A stretch of 64,000 nt of DNA from Chitinophaga flava. Lineage in GTDB: Bacteria > Bacteroidota > Bacteroidia > Chitinophagales > Chitinophagaceae. Location: NCBI RefSeq assembly GCF_003308995.1, contig NZ_QFFJ01000002.1, positions 2,542,001-2,606,000 on the forward strand, given 5' to 3'. Made by a program: the position numbers and the translations under genes. Positions 43,411 through 52,493 of the stretch are shown here, one piece after another (position 1 is the first letter of the stretch; every line of letters begins with the position of its first letter). The notes beneath the pieces were generated by a model. That model saw nothing but the letters and a program-made list of their open reading frames with translations, was not told where the DNA came from and ran no database searches.

Positions 43411-43612
43411 ATACTATAAAATTGCTCGTCTCCGGTTGTGTGTATTCGGTACCGGAAAATTAAGCCAGGCTGGGCCAATAAGCATTGCAGTGCCGGAGCA
43501 TACTGCTTAATTACCGAAGAAAATATGCTGACACTTTCACCGGCGGGGATAGCTGCTTTGCGGGAAAAAATGATTAGTTTACCCGGGTGCACGTATTTTT
43601 TAAAACTATTGT

Positions 43613-43972
43613 ATGGAAGACGCTGAAATAAACACGCTGTGGCAGTCTGTTATTGGTGATGATGATCAGCCGGCGTTTCGTGCGTTGTTCGATTATTTTT
43701 ATAACAGATTGGTACGTTTTGCGACCGATCTGGCAGGTACCAGGGAGGCGGCAGAAGAGATCGTGTCTGATGTGTTTGTGCAGTTATGGAAAAACCGTAA
43801 ACAAACGGTAGGGGTTATACGATTAAAGACCTATTTGTATACAGCTGTCCGTAACCGCAGCTATAATTATATACGGGACCATCAGCAACACCGGTGGCTG
43901 GCACTGGAAGAGATTGAAGAACCGGCGGCAGCAGGACCTTTGCCTTCGGGCGCAGGCCTTTACATTCATTGA
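43613..43972 (+). pseudogene. Truncated ECF sigma factor (region 2 kept, region 4 lost)
   Basis: The first 100 residues match a SusC-associated ECF sigma factor: an N-terminal helix region, then DLAGTREAAEEIVSDVFVQLWKNR (region 2.2) and RLKTYLYTAVRNRSYNYIRDHQQH (region 2.3-2.4). Coding identity stops at about LEEIEEPAAA; the remaining 14 codons are unrelated and end at 43972. Region 4, which binds the -35-type element, is missing, so the protein cannot be a normal sigma factor. Immediately after come fragments of a SusD gene: a deletion has joined the two ends of a former sigma/FecR/SusC/SusD locus. Confidence 0.8.
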
Positions 43973-43995
43973 AAAAGAAATAATACATCAATGAT

Positions 43996-44302
43996 ATGTG
44001 GAACAGCATTTACCGTGATGGGGTAAATCCTGTTAATGCCATCCTGCAAAAGCTGGATGGTTCTTTGATACAGCTCCCCACCAAAGCCGCTGGTAACGCT
44101 TACACTGGATGATCTGCTGGCCGAAAGGGGCCGTGAATTTATCTGGGAAGGCTGCCGCAGACAGGATCTAGTGCGCTTTGGTAAATGGAACAGCGCATGG
44201 CAGTTCCATCCTGCCGATCCTGATTTCCGAAAGCTGTTTCCCATCCCGCAGGCCCAGCTGGACGCCAATCCCAACCTGGAGCAGAACCCGGGATATAAAT
44301 AA
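43996..44302 (+). pseudogene. Remnant of a SusD gene (N-terminal fragment joined to C-terminal tail, frameshifted)
   Basis: In one frame from 43996, MWNSIYRDGVNPVNAILQKL matches the 'WNSIYRGINRANAILEKL' part found near residue 100 in SusD proteins. It runs to about 44095, where the frame must shift to read LTLDDLLAERGREFIWEGC, VRFGKWNSAW, FRKLFPIPQAQLDANPNLEQ and a TAA at 44300-44302. These last segments are the classic C terminus of SusD. More than 300 middle codons are gone and a frameshift is present, so this is a pseudogene. The retained terminator follows. Confidence 0.85.
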
Positions 44303-44331
44303 TGTATTAGTTGGTTTTTAGATAAAAACAG

Positions 44332-44360
44332 GAAGCCGGGGACGATACCCGGCTTCTTTG
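44332..44360 (+). terminator. Terminator retained from the deleted SusD locus
   Basis: GAAGCCGGG pairs with CCCGGCTTC around a 7-base loop and is followed by TTTGTG. It lies 30 bases after the SusD remnant stop, where the terminator of the lost operon would be. Confidence 0.7.
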
Positions 44361-44390
44361 TGTTAGAAATTTTTTTATTTTCGTACTACC

Positions 44391-45044
44391 ATGCGTTACA
44401 AAAAAATCTATCTACCGTTAATGGCCTGTGCCATGGCTGCCTGCAGCAAATCAGACAAAGAAAAAGCGAATGATACTGACCCCGCTTCGCTGAACAGTGT
44501 TTCCGTTGTCGTAGAAGGGGAGGTGACCCAAAGCATCAACCAGCGGGGAAAAGACGTGAGTGTTGGGCTGCTGAAGTTTACCAAAACATCAGTGGAAGGT
44601 TTTGGTGTAGGTGGTACTGTCCTGAACAGTGCCGGCAAACCGGTGTTGTCTACCTCCACAGGGCTGATGGCTTTACAACTGAATACAGGTGTCGAACAGA
44701 GCGGAGTCGGTGGATCGGTAACTGTGGAGGATAATGCAGGCAAAAAAGACTTTTCCGGCATGTTGTATTATTTGTATTATGACACAGACCCCGGACAGAA
44801 AAACAGTAAATCCTATATCACACTCAATACTGTACAGGATACAGCTAATTTGCTGAAGTTGAGCGGAGAATTCCATTATAACGCCGCGTATGCCCCAACA
44901 CCGGAGTCTCAGGATTGTGTGTTGGATGGTGTTAAGAACAGTGGCCGTATTCCGGCGTATAACCCTGACATTTGCGGCGCCAAAAAAGTAAAAGTAACTG
45001 GGCATTTTACTATCTATCTCGATAAGATTATTCAGCAGAAATAA
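44391..45044 (+). CDS. Lipoprotein of unknown function
   Basis: A 217-residue protein with a lipobox at ACAMAAC (Cys18) and a charged tether (SKSDKEKANDTDP). The mature part is strand-rich with repeated Gly/Val/Thr patterns (VSVVVEGEVTQSI, GFGVGGTVLNSAGKP, SGVGGSVTVEDNAGK) and ends in two Cys near the C terminus (QDCVLDG, DICGAKK). It follows the deletion scar and has a TATTTTCG-like -7 element and a strong terminator. No family recognised. Confidence 0.65.
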   Translation: MRYKKIYLPLMACAMAACSKSDKEKANDTDPASLNSVSVVVEGEVTQSINQRGKDVSVGLLKFTKTSVEGFGVGGTVLNSAGKPVLSTSTGLMALQLNTGVEQSGVGGSVTVEDNAGKKDFSGMLYYLYYDTDPGQKNSKSYITLNTVQDTANLLKLSGEFHYNAAYAPTPESQDCVLDGVKNSGRIPAYNPDICGAKKVKVTGHFTIYLDKIIQQK

Positions 45045-45061
45045 CTACTGCACAATAAAAG

Positions 45062-45100
45062 CAGCCCGGTGTTTTGTTCTGCAAAACACCGGGCTGTTTT
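45062..45100. terminator. Strong bidirectional terminator
   Basis: CAGCCCGGTGTTTTG pairs perfectly with CAAAACACCGGGCTG (15-base stem, TTCTG loop) with a T-run on the plus strand. It separates the convergent lipoprotein and GH30 genes. Confidence 0.9.
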
Positions 45101-45114
45101 TATTTAATCAACCT

Positions 45115-46632
45115 TTAGATGGCATTGCCTGTAAAGGTGATCACGCTGGAAGGCGGTACCACTACCACAAAGCTGCCATTAGCTGCTGGTGAAACAGGAG
45201 CGCTTTGCTGCCAGTGTGCGCTGGAGTTGTCAGCAGTCAGGTAGCTCGTCAGCTGGCTGGAACCAAATCCGGACAAATTCAGTCTGCAATGTGTTTCTGA
45301 ACCGCCTGGGTTAACAATCACCACACTGAATTTACCGGTAGCCGGATCTTTCCAGGCAGATACCTTTAAGGTGGAGTTGTTGGCCAGGGCGGAGTTGAAG
45401 CGGTAATAACCAGCATGTACAAATCTGGAGTACTGTCCCATTACGTCATATGTTTTAGGATAGTCCAGTGAACCATCTCCATTGGTGCAGATCAGTGATT
45501 CGTTGTTGCGGATGGCGAGCATACCCAGCCAGTACACATAGGCGTTGACGTTACATTCTGCCAGGAACTTATGCATGTTGATCGCCAGTTTAAGACCACC
45601 AACCATGGTGTTATCGTATACTCCGGAATCGTCGCATGCTTCGGTCATCCATACAGGTCTGTTGCCGGTAGCATAGTTCCAGGTAGCAGGGTTAGGGTTT
45701 AAACCTCTTTTGCCTAAGATCAGGTCACCGATTTCCACGTAACCATGGCCTGCCAGTACATCCACATTGCTTTTGTCCATACCAGACAGGAAGCTGTTGG
45801 CGGTACCCCAGGCTGCATTTTCGGAGGAGATAATTTTAACGGAGTTCAGTCCTTTGGCGTTTAAAGCCGGGCGAAGGTTGTTGGTGATGAACTCGCCCAG
45901 ATGACCGGCTGTCCAGTAAGATGCAGGCCAGTCGGAGAATACGTTCTCTGGCTCGTTGCTGGGGGAGATGCCATAGAAATAGATACCCTCGTTCTGATAG
46001 GCTTTGGTGAATCCTGCCAGGTAATTGGCAAAGTCTGTAGAGCAGCAGCTGTAGTTGAGACCATTGAAGTTTTTGCCGCTTTCGCTGCTGGTGTTTGTTT
46101 TCATAGACAGTGGTGGTGTCCAGGTGCTGGCAAACATAATTGGTGTCTGGTAGCGCTCTTTAACTTTTTTCAGGATCCACAGCTGCGCCAGCTGGGCTTT
46201 CTGCGCAGTGGTAAGTGCCTGGTATCCTGCACTGGTGACATCCATGTCAATGCTTGTTCCTGCAGGCTGGATGGTAACGGTACCGGTGGTTTTGTCAAAA
46301 GGATAGTTATACATTACTTCCCCGCGGATCATGTTTAATTGCAGACCGTCTGTTCCCCACAGCTGCTTCATGATGCTGTCCCTTTTGGGAGATTCAAAAA
46401 ATGGAGTGGCACGTCCTGCAAAAGCGCCGAATCCTTCTAAACGTTGGTAGGTGGTGCCCCAGTTGAGCGTGATGGTAGCGGTGTCCAGACTGATGGCAGC
46501 AGCAGCAATACCGGCCTTTGCGTCCAGTTTGCCAGGTGCATCACGGAGATTGTCCTGCATGTTTTTAGCACAACCGGTGGCCAGGACCATCGCCACTAAG
46601 GGGAGGGAGAATCCTTTCAGATTTTTTTTCAT
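45115..46632 (-). CDS. Glycoside hydrolase family 30 lipoprotein
   Basis: A 505-residue surface or periplasmic lipoprotein (lipobox LATGC, Cys21). The TIM barrel begins YQRLEGFGAFAGR, carries FASTWTPPLSMK, the acid/base Glu in ISPSNEPEN and the nucleophile Glu in VWMTEACDDSG, and closes with YVYWLGM. The C-terminal beta-sandwich (STLKVSAWKDPATGKFSVVIVNPGG) is typical of GH30. The overall layout is near xylanase/glucanase members (GH30 subfamily 8-like), but the Arg residue that reads glucuronic acid side chains cannot be confirmed by eye. It stands alone with its own regulatory region. Confidence 0.9.
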   Translation of the reverse strand: MKKNLKGFSLPLVAMVLATGCAKNMQDNLRDAPGKLDAKAGIAAAAISLDTATITLNWGTTYQRLEGFGAFAGRATPFFESPKRDSIMKQLWGTDGLQLNMIRGEVMYNYPFDKTTGTVTIQPAGTSIDMDVTSAGYQALTTAQKAQLAQLWILKKVKERYQTPIMFASTWTPPLSMKTNTSSESGKNFNGLNYSCCSTDFANYLAGFTKAYQNEGIYFYGISPSNEPENVFSDWPASYWTAGHLGEFITNNLRPALNAKGLNSVKIISSENAAWGTANSFLSGMDKSNVDVLAGHGYVEIGDLILGKRGLNPNPATWNYATGNRPVWMTEACDDSGVYDNTMVGGLKLAINMHKFLAECNVNAYVYWLGMLAIRNNESLICTNGDGSLDYPKTYDVMGQYSRFVHAGYYRFNSALANNSTLKVSAWKDPATGKFSVVIVNPGGSETHCRLNLSGFGSSQLTSYLTADNSSAHWQQSAPVSPAANGSFVVVVPPSSVITFTGNAI

Positions 46633-46702
46633 TGTTAGGGTGGGTTTGGGTTTATAAAAATAGGATTAGAGACTACGGGAATACAAAATTTAAAAGTTTA
46701 CG

Positions 46703-46821
46703 AAAACTATACTTTTTCTCTATTGTTCACCTACACCAGAATATAAGATAACGACGGACAGCACATCTCTGGTCAATTCCTTCCGAAGATAGAAATTTTT
46801 TGTTAACAAAAACTATACTTT
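46703..46821 (-). promoter_or_regulatory. Duplicated 13-base element upstream of the GH30 gene
   Basis: AAAACTATACTTT occurs exactly twice, at 46703-46715 and 46809-46821, 106 bases apart (about ten helical turns). On the minus strand each reads through TAGTTTT(T/C)G, close to a -7 box. The two copies may be tandem promoters or a regulator's paired sites. The rest of 46633-47052 shows no gene. Confidence 0.4.
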
Positions 46822-47052
46822 CAGGATAACTTAGCAATTAGATAATAATGGAAACTGAATTATTTTATTGATTTAGTGGGATACATGGTTCTTATAAAGA
46901 AAATCTCGTATAGTGGTGCACGATAGTAATGATATGTTGTGAAAACGAATTGTCAAACTTTTGGATTTATGTTTAACGATAGTAACTTTGGCTATCTTTT
47001 TTAGATAACCCGACAGTTTTTTCTGATTTTTTAAGTAACATCTTGTTTCCCT

Positions 47053-47766
47053 ATGTTGCCTCCTTTTGACCTGCATGCATATGGTTTGCCCATAATGGCT
47101 TTTGTGATGATCGTCTATGTTTTATGGCGTCACTTTTTTCGCACTTCTTTCGAGGATAGTGTGCCAGTAACATGGCAATCGCCAACAGAGTGGGAGCCTT
47201 TAGTTCGTAAGCATCCGCCGTTGGGAGAAAAACAACAGGCTGTATTTATCAGGCAGCTGTTGGAGGTGGCCGCCTGGACAGCTCATCTGGAAAAGGATTT
47301 TGACCATGAGCATGGAGATTACAGCAAGGTGTTCAGGCAAACAATACCACAGGTAAACGGAGTGCCTGCATTTTATTTTGGTGAGCATGGTGTGAGGTGG
47401 AATGTCGAGCCGGATAAGGTAAACATAGGCGGATTGTTGGTAGATGCGATGGCAGCCCGGCAGGTAAAGGCATTGCCATCTTTGCAGGAAGTGCTAAGCA
47501 TGGGTAAAGTGCTGGCGATGGAAACCGAAATTTCTTTGCGTGATGGTGGGCCAGCTGCAGCTAGCAATGATTATGCAGACCTGGATGATCTACCACCGAT
47601 TGATACCTGGTTTTATTTATCAGGGAATGGTTATAACAATTATATTCTGTATTGCTGGGTACCTACGGCATTTGAACCGCTGATGCAGGAAGCACAAAGC
47701 ATCGAAATATTAGATAACTATGATTGGCCTGATCTGAAGCAGCTATTGCCTCAAGAATACTGCTGA
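47053..47766 (+). CDS. Membrane-anchored protein of unknown function
   Basis: A 237-residue protein with one N-terminal membrane helix (PIMAFVMIVYVLWRHFF) and a cytoplasmic or periplasmic domain of about 200 residues. Acidic, with PPIDTWFYLSGNGYNNYILYCW near the C terminus. No catalytic motif or family that I recognise. It lies upstream of the aspartate:alanine exchanger gene but about 90 bases away with a weak hairpin between, so it may be transcribed separately. Confidence 0.6.
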   Translation: MLPPFDLHAYGLPIMAFVMIVYVLWRHFFRTSFEDSVPVTWQSPTEWEPLVRKHPPLGEKQQAVFIRQLLEVAAWTAHLEKDFDHEHGDYSKVFRQTIPQVNGVPAFYFGEHGVRWNVEPDKVNIGGLLVDAMAARQVKALPSLQEVLSMGKVLAMETEISLRDGGPAAASNDYADLDDLPPIDTWFYLSGNGYNNYILYCWVPTAFEPLMQEAQSIEILDNYDWPDLKQLLPQEYC

Positions 47767-47854
47767 CCTGCATTCTCTTCGTTATTGAACAAAACGTAAA
47801 TGGCTCTTGTTTAAGAGCTTAGACCGACCTATTCTATAACGAAAATGACCATAT

Positions 47855-49555
47855 ATGCAATGGATCACTCATGTCCTTCAGCAGTATCCTGAACTGGCTA
47901 TTTTCCTCACTATCGCGCTGGGTTTCGCTATCGGCCCTTTAAAAATCAAAACATTCAGTCTGGGAACTGTAACAGCCGTGCTGCTGGTAGGCGTACTGGT
48001 AGGGCAACTGAAGATTGATATATCTCCCACGGTGAAGTCGGTGTTTTTCCTGATGTTTCTGTTTGCAGTAGGATATAGTGTAGGGCCACAGTTTTTTCGT
48101 GGCCTGAAAAAAACGGGTTTGCCGCAGATGGGATTTGCTGTGCTGATGTTGATCACCTGTCTTATTTTTCCCTGGCTTTGTGCCCGGGTGATGGGTTATA
48201 ACATGGGGCAGGCAGCAGGAATGCTGGCTGGTTCACAAACTATATCAGCCGTGATAGGTGTAGCTGGTGATACTATCAACGGGCTACCATTATCTGCTCA
48301 GCAAAAGCAGGATTTTATCAATGCGATTCCGGTATGTTATGCCGTGACTTATATCTTCGGCACAGCAGGATCTGCCTGGCTACTGGCCAGTGTGGCCCCC
48401 GCTATGCTGGGAGGGCTGGAGAAAGTGAGGAAAGCATGTAAAGAGCTGGAAGCCTCTATGGGAGCCGGTGATGAAAGTGATCAGCCTGGTATGATTGCAG
48501 CAGACAGGGTGGTTAGTTTCCGCGCCTATAAAGTTACTAGCGACTGGTTTGATAAAGGCCAAACCGTAAAAGCACTGGAGGAGCGGCTGGCAGCGCATGA
48601 TCTTCGTTTGTTTGTAGAAAAGGTACGTCAGCAGAACAAAGTGGTGGAGGTGGCGCCGGATGTGGTGATTCATAAAGGAGACAGCATTGTGATCAGTGGA
48701 CGTCGCTCCAATCTGGTAGGAGAATACGGGCTGGTAGGCCCTGAGATACAAGATGGTGAGTTATTGCATTTTCCGGCAGAGGCGTTGCAGGTGCTGGTGG
48801 CCAAAAAGGAGATTGCAGGCCTGACGGCCGATGAGCTGCGGGCAAAACAGTTTATGCACGGCATTTTTATACGTAGTATTAAAGCTGCTGATATTGAAGT
48901 GCCTGTGATGCCGAATACCGTGATTGAACGGGGAGACATGATAGAGCTGGTAGGCCTCAAAAAAGAAGTAGACCAGGCCGCGCAGCAGATAGGTTACGCT
49001 GACAGACCTACGGAAAAGACCGATATGACTTTTGTTGGACTGGGCATTGTAATAGGAGGATTGATAGGAGTGTTAACTATAAGGATAGGGGGAGTGCCTA
49101 TCAGCCTGAGTGCCAGTGGTGGTGCGCTGATCATCGGGCTGGTATTTGGCTGGCTTCGTTCCCAGCATCCCACCTTCGGCCGTATTCCTGCACCAGCCTT
49201 ATGGGTGATGAACAATGTGGGGCTGAATATGTTTATAGCTGTAGTGGGCATCTCTGCAGGCCCCGGCTTTGTCGATGGATTTAAACAGGTTGGCATAAGC
49301 CTTTTTCTGGTAGGAGCCGTTGCCACAGCGCTGCCACTGCTATCCGGCGTACTGATGGGCAAATATCTTTTTAAGTTCCACCCTGCAATGATACTAGGTT
49401 GTACCGCCGGTGCACGTACCACCACTGCAGCACTGGGCGCCATTCAGGATGCGGTAGATAGTAAGACACCGGCTCTGGGCTACACTGTTACTTATGCTGT
49501 GGGTAATACCCTGCTGATCATCTGGGGCGTCGTGATTGTGCTGCTCATGCAATAG
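47855..49555 (+). CDS. aspT: Aspartate:alanine antiporter (AspT/AAE family)
   Basis: A 566-residue inner-membrane protein. Two sets of five or six membrane helices flank a central hydrophilic segment with two RCK-C (TrkA-C) domains (about residues 205-380), the layout of the AspT/YidE family. Signature pieces are FLFAVGYSVGPQFFRGL, GSQTISAVIGVAGD and GCTAGARTTTAALGAIQDA. AspT swaps aspartate in for alanine out, and with decarboxylation inside the cell this consumes a proton and builds a membrane potential. The two following genes (aspartate decarboxylase and asparaginase) support the call. Confidence 0.9.
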   Translation: MQWITHVLQQYPELAIFLTIALGFAIGPLKIKTFSLGTVTAVLLVGVLVGQLKIDISPTVKSVFFLMFLFAVGYSVGPQFFRGLKKTGLPQMGFAVLMLITCLIFPWLCARVMGYNMGQAAGMLAGSQTISAVIGVAGDTINGLPLSAQQKQDFINAIPVCYAVTYIFGTAGSAWLLASVAPAMLGGLEKVRKACKELEASMGAGDESDQPGMIAADRVVSFRAYKVTSDWFDKGQTVKALEERLAAHDLRLFVEKVRQQNKVVEVAPDVVIHKGDSIVISGRRSNLVGEYGLVGPEIQDGELLHFPAEALQVLVAKKEIAGLTADELRAKQFMHGIFIRSIKAADIEVPVMPNTVIERGDMIELVGLKKEVDQAAQQIGYADRPTEKTDMTFVGLGIVIGGLIGVLTIRIGGVPISLSASGGALIIGLVFGWLRSQHPTFGRIPAPALWVMNNVGLNMFIAVVGISAGPGFVDGFKQVGISLFLVGAVATALPLLSGVLMGKYLFKFHPAMILGCTAGARTTTAALGAIQDAVDSKTPALGYTVTYAVGNTLLIIWGVVIVLLMQ

Positions 49556-49594
49556 CTGAAATATTTGTTAGTCATCTCCCAAAAAAATTATGCT

Positions 49595-51241
49595 ATGGCC
49601 CTTTCAAAACTTAAAACCAGTAAAAAAAGAGAGCATATGCTGGAAAGCCTGAGCCCTTTTCAGTTGAAGGATAATCTGATCAAACTGGCGCAGGAGGAGA
49701 GTCGTCAAAGCACTACCGTGATGTTGAACGCCGGCCGGGGTAATCCCAACTGGATAGCTACCACACCACGCGAAGCCTTTTTTACGCTGGGCCTCTTCGG
49801 ACTGGAAGAATGCAGACGGGCAATGGACAGTACTGAAGGGTTGGCCGGTATCCCGGGAAAAAAGGGTATTGCCAAACGTTTTGAAAAATTTCTGGCCGCC
49901 AACAAAACAGCGCCTGGCATAGAGCTGTTGCAGAAAGTATATAAATACGGTATCAAACAACATGACTACGATCCGGATGCATGGGTGCATGAACTGGCGG
50001 AGAGTGTGATAGGAGACCAGTACCCCGTACCAGACAGGATGTTGTCGCATATGGAGCCTATCGTGCACGACTATCTTATGAAGGAGATGTGCGATGATGA
50101 ACCTCCTTCCGGTAAATATGATCTCTTTGCTGTAGAAGGCGGCACGGCTGCCATGTGCTACATCTTTGATTCACTGATGCAGAATTTTCTGATCAAAAAA
50201 GGAGATAAGATAGCGCTGATGATACCTGTGTTTACACCTTACATTGAGATACCCCAGCTGGAGCGTTTCGGTTTTGAGGTGGTGCATATAAAGGCCAGTA
50301 CGATGAATAAAGATGGGCGTCATACCTGGCAGTATCCGGATAGTGAATTGAATCAGTTAAAGGACCCATCTATTCGTATATTGTTTACCGTTAATCCCAG
50401 CAATCCGCCTTCCACAGCCATTGATGAAGGTGGGCTTAGCAAGATTATCAAGATTGTAAAAAAAGATAATCCTGGTTTGATGGTGGTGACAGATGATGTA
50501 TATGGTACCTTTGTGCCCGGATTTCGTTCACTCATGGCTGCCATACCCTACAATACCATTGGGGTATATTCTTTTTCCAAATACTTTGGCTGTACCGGAT
50601 GGCGCCTGGGAGTGATTGCTGTTCACAGGAAAAATATGTTCGACGATAGTATCAGCCGCTTACCCGCGGCCAGCACCAAAGCATTGACAAAACGTTACGG
50701 TAGCATCACGCTTGACCCGGAGCATATCAAATTTATTGACAGAATGGTGGCCGACAGCCGCATGGTGGCACTCAACCATACGGCCGGACTCTCTTTGCCG
50801 CAACAGACGCAGATGATGCTCTTTGCTGCCTTTGCTCTGCTGGATACTAAAAATAAGTACAAAAAACTAACGCAGGTATTGGTACAGAAACGTCTCAAAC
50901 TGTTGTGGGACGAGCTGGAAATACCGTTGGTAAAAGATGCATTGAATGCCGGTTATTATTCTGAAATAGATATACAGGTATGGAGTGAGAAAGTGTATGG
51001 AGAGAAATTTTTCATATGGCTGAAACAAAACTTCGAACCGGTAGATATCGTGTTCCGGCTGGCAGAAAGGACCGGAGTGGTGCTACTGAACGGTGGCGGC
51101 TTTGATGGCCCGGAATGGTCAGTGCGTGTGTCGCTGGCCAATCTGGCTACAGAGTCGTATGCTGTAATCGGCAAACATATTACTGAGATCATGCGAGCCT
51201 ATGCAGGCGTATGGAAAAGCAACGGAACCTTGAAAAAATAA
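49595..51241 (+). CDS. aspD: Aspartate 4-decarboxylase / aminotransferase AspD
   Basis: A 548-residue PLP enzyme of fold type I, from ATG 49595 rather than the upstream TTG. PLP-binding Lys329 lies in YSFSKYFGCTGWRLG, with the Asp and Tyr of VTDDVYGTF upstream and a VRVSLANL Arg near the C terminus. The larger size than normal aspartate aminotransferases and the N-terminal extension (MLNAGRGNPNWIATTPREAF) match the bifunctional aspartate beta-decarboxylase family, which turns L-aspartate into L-alanine and CO2. The gene begins 40 bases after aspT. Confidence 0.93.
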   Translation: MALSKLKTSKKREHMLESLSPFQLKDNLIKLAQEESRQSTTVMLNAGRGNPNWIATTPREAFFTLGLFGLEECRRAMDSTEGLAGIPGKKGIAKRFEKFLAANKTAPGIELLQKVYKYGIKQHDYDPDAWVHELAESVIGDQYPVPDRMLSHMEPIVHDYLMKEMCDDEPPSGKYDLFAVEGGTAAMCYIFDSLMQNFLIKKGDKIALMIPVFTPYIEIPQLERFGFEVVHIKASTMNKDGRHTWQYPDSELNQLKDPSIRILFTVNPSNPPSTAIDEGGLSKIIKIVKKDNPGLMVVTDDVYGTFVPGFRSLMAAIPYNTIGVYSFSKYFGCTGWRLGVIAVHRKNMFDDSISRLPAASTKALTKRYGSITLDPEHIKFIDRMVADSRMVALNHTAGLSLPQQTQMMLFAAFALLDTKNKYKKLTQVLVQKRLKLLWDELEIPLVKDALNAGYYSEIDIQVWSEKVYGEKFFIWLKQNFEPVDIVFRLAERTGVVLLNGGGFDGPEWSVRVSLANLATESYAVIGKHITEIMRAYAGVWKSNGTLKK

Positions 51242-51267
51242 ATCTCTATTCATCAAAAAGTGGTTGT

Positions 51268-52317
51268 ATGAAAAAACTGTTAAGTATCATTTGTATCCTG
51301 ACTGTATGTTTTACGGTATCTGCGCAAAAACTTCCCCGTATCAAAATACTGGCCACCGGCGGTACTATTGCTGGTAAAGGGGCGTCTGCCGACCGTGCAG
51401 CCTACAAGGCGGGATCCTTGCCTATCAAAGATCTCATTGAGGCCGTGCCAGGCATCGATAAAGTAGCGGAGATCTCCGGAGAACAGATCTCCAACGTAGG
51501 TAGCCAGGATATGACAGTAGATATCTGGATCAAGCTAAACAAACGTATCAACGAGATATTTAAAAACAATGAAGCGGATGGCATTGTGATCACTCACGGT
51601 ACAGATACCCAGGAAGAAACAGCCTACTTCCTCAGCCTCACCGTTAGGTACGATCTGCCGGTAGTGCTTACCGGTTCTATGCGCCCGGCTACCGCTATGA
51701 GCGCCGACGGCCCTAAGAACCTGTATGACGCCGTTACAGTAGCGGCCAGCGCCAATTCCAGAGGCAAAGGCGTGATGGTGGTGTTTAGTGAAAATATCTT
51801 TGCCGGCCGCGAGGCTGAAAAAATCAGCACTACCCACGTAGATGCTTTTAAAGCCCCCAATACCGGACCCATAGGACAGGTGTACGACGGCAGGGTGGTG
51901 TATTATATGCACGATCAGCGTAAGGGTAATAAAAATACACCCTTCGATATAACGGGCATGGATAAACTGCCTAACGTAGTGGTCGCCGAACTCTTTGCCG
52001 ACGCGCCTTCCACTACCATTGATGCCTATGTTGACAAAGGTGTGGATGGTATCGTGACTGCCGGCCTGGGCAATGGCAACCTGAACAAGGTCAATATGGA
52101 AGCGGTAACACGTGCCGTAGGCAAAAATATCACCGTGTGCCGCTCTTCCCGGGTGCTTACCGGCCGGGTAACGCTGTACGATGAAACGGACGACGCCAAA
52201 CTGGGTACCATCGTAAGCGATGACCTCAGTCCCCAGAAAGCCCGTATCCTCCTGATGCTGGGACTAACACAAACCAAAGACAAAAAGACATTGCAACAGT
52301 ATTTCTTTACTTACTGA
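51268..52317 (+). CDS. ansB: Type II (periplasmic) L-asparaginase
   Basis: A 349-residue asparaginase with a signal peptide ending TVSAQ, using ATG 51268 (a start at 51211 lies within the aspD gene and would bury the signal). The catalytic motif is ATGGTIAG (Thr33) and the second site HGTDTQEE (His110-Thr112-Asp113) supplies the other Thr and Asp; KNLYDA follows. Periplasmic cleavage of asparagine yields aspartate for AspT. It lies 26 bases after aspD in one operon and is followed by a terminator. Confidence 0.93.
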   Translation: MKKLLSIICILTVCFTVSAQKLPRIKILATGGTIAGKGASADRAAYKAGSLPIKDLIEAVPGIDKVAEISGEQISNVGSQDMTVDIWIKLNKRINEIFKNNEADGIVITHGTDTQEETAYFLSLTVRYDLPVVLTGSMRPATAMSADGPKNLYDAVTVAASANSRGKGVMVVFSENIFAGREAEKISTTHVDAFKAPNTGPIGQVYDGRVVYYMHDQRKGNKNTPFDITGMDKLPNVVVAELFADAPSTTIDAYVDKGVDGIVTAGLGNGNLNKVNMEAVTRAVGKNITVCRSSRVLTGRVTLYDETDDAKLGTIVSDDLSPQKARILLMLGLTQTKDKKTLQQYFFTY

Positions 52318-52340
52318 TCAATCCCGGAATAGAATGCCAG

Positions 52341-52364
52341 GACGCAAAGGATATCCTTTGCGTC
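52341..52364 (+). terminator. Terminator after the asparaginase gene
   Basis: GACGCAAAGGAT and ATCCTTTGCGTC form a perfect 24-base palindrome followed by TTTCTTTTT. It ends the aspT-aspD-ansB operon. Confidence 0.85.
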
Positions 52365-52493
52365 TTTCTTTTTATATCTTACAGAAGTGAACAACGATTG
52401 TATCAAAACCGAACATATTTTATATTGTTTAATATAAAAGATCATTGATCTGAAGCAATATTAGTTTGGCATTTTTCTTAGTTAACCTTTGGC

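Noticed and set aside
46873..47076. 67-codon minus-strand frame between GH30 and the unknown membrane protein
   Set aside because: It overlaps the start of the plus-strand gene, is Lys/His-rich from AT-rich DNA and has no motif.
49565..49594. TTG start 10 codons upstream for the aspartate decarboxylase
   Set aside because: ATG 49595 follows an A-rich leader and begins the conserved N terminus; the TTG extension is unconserved in look.
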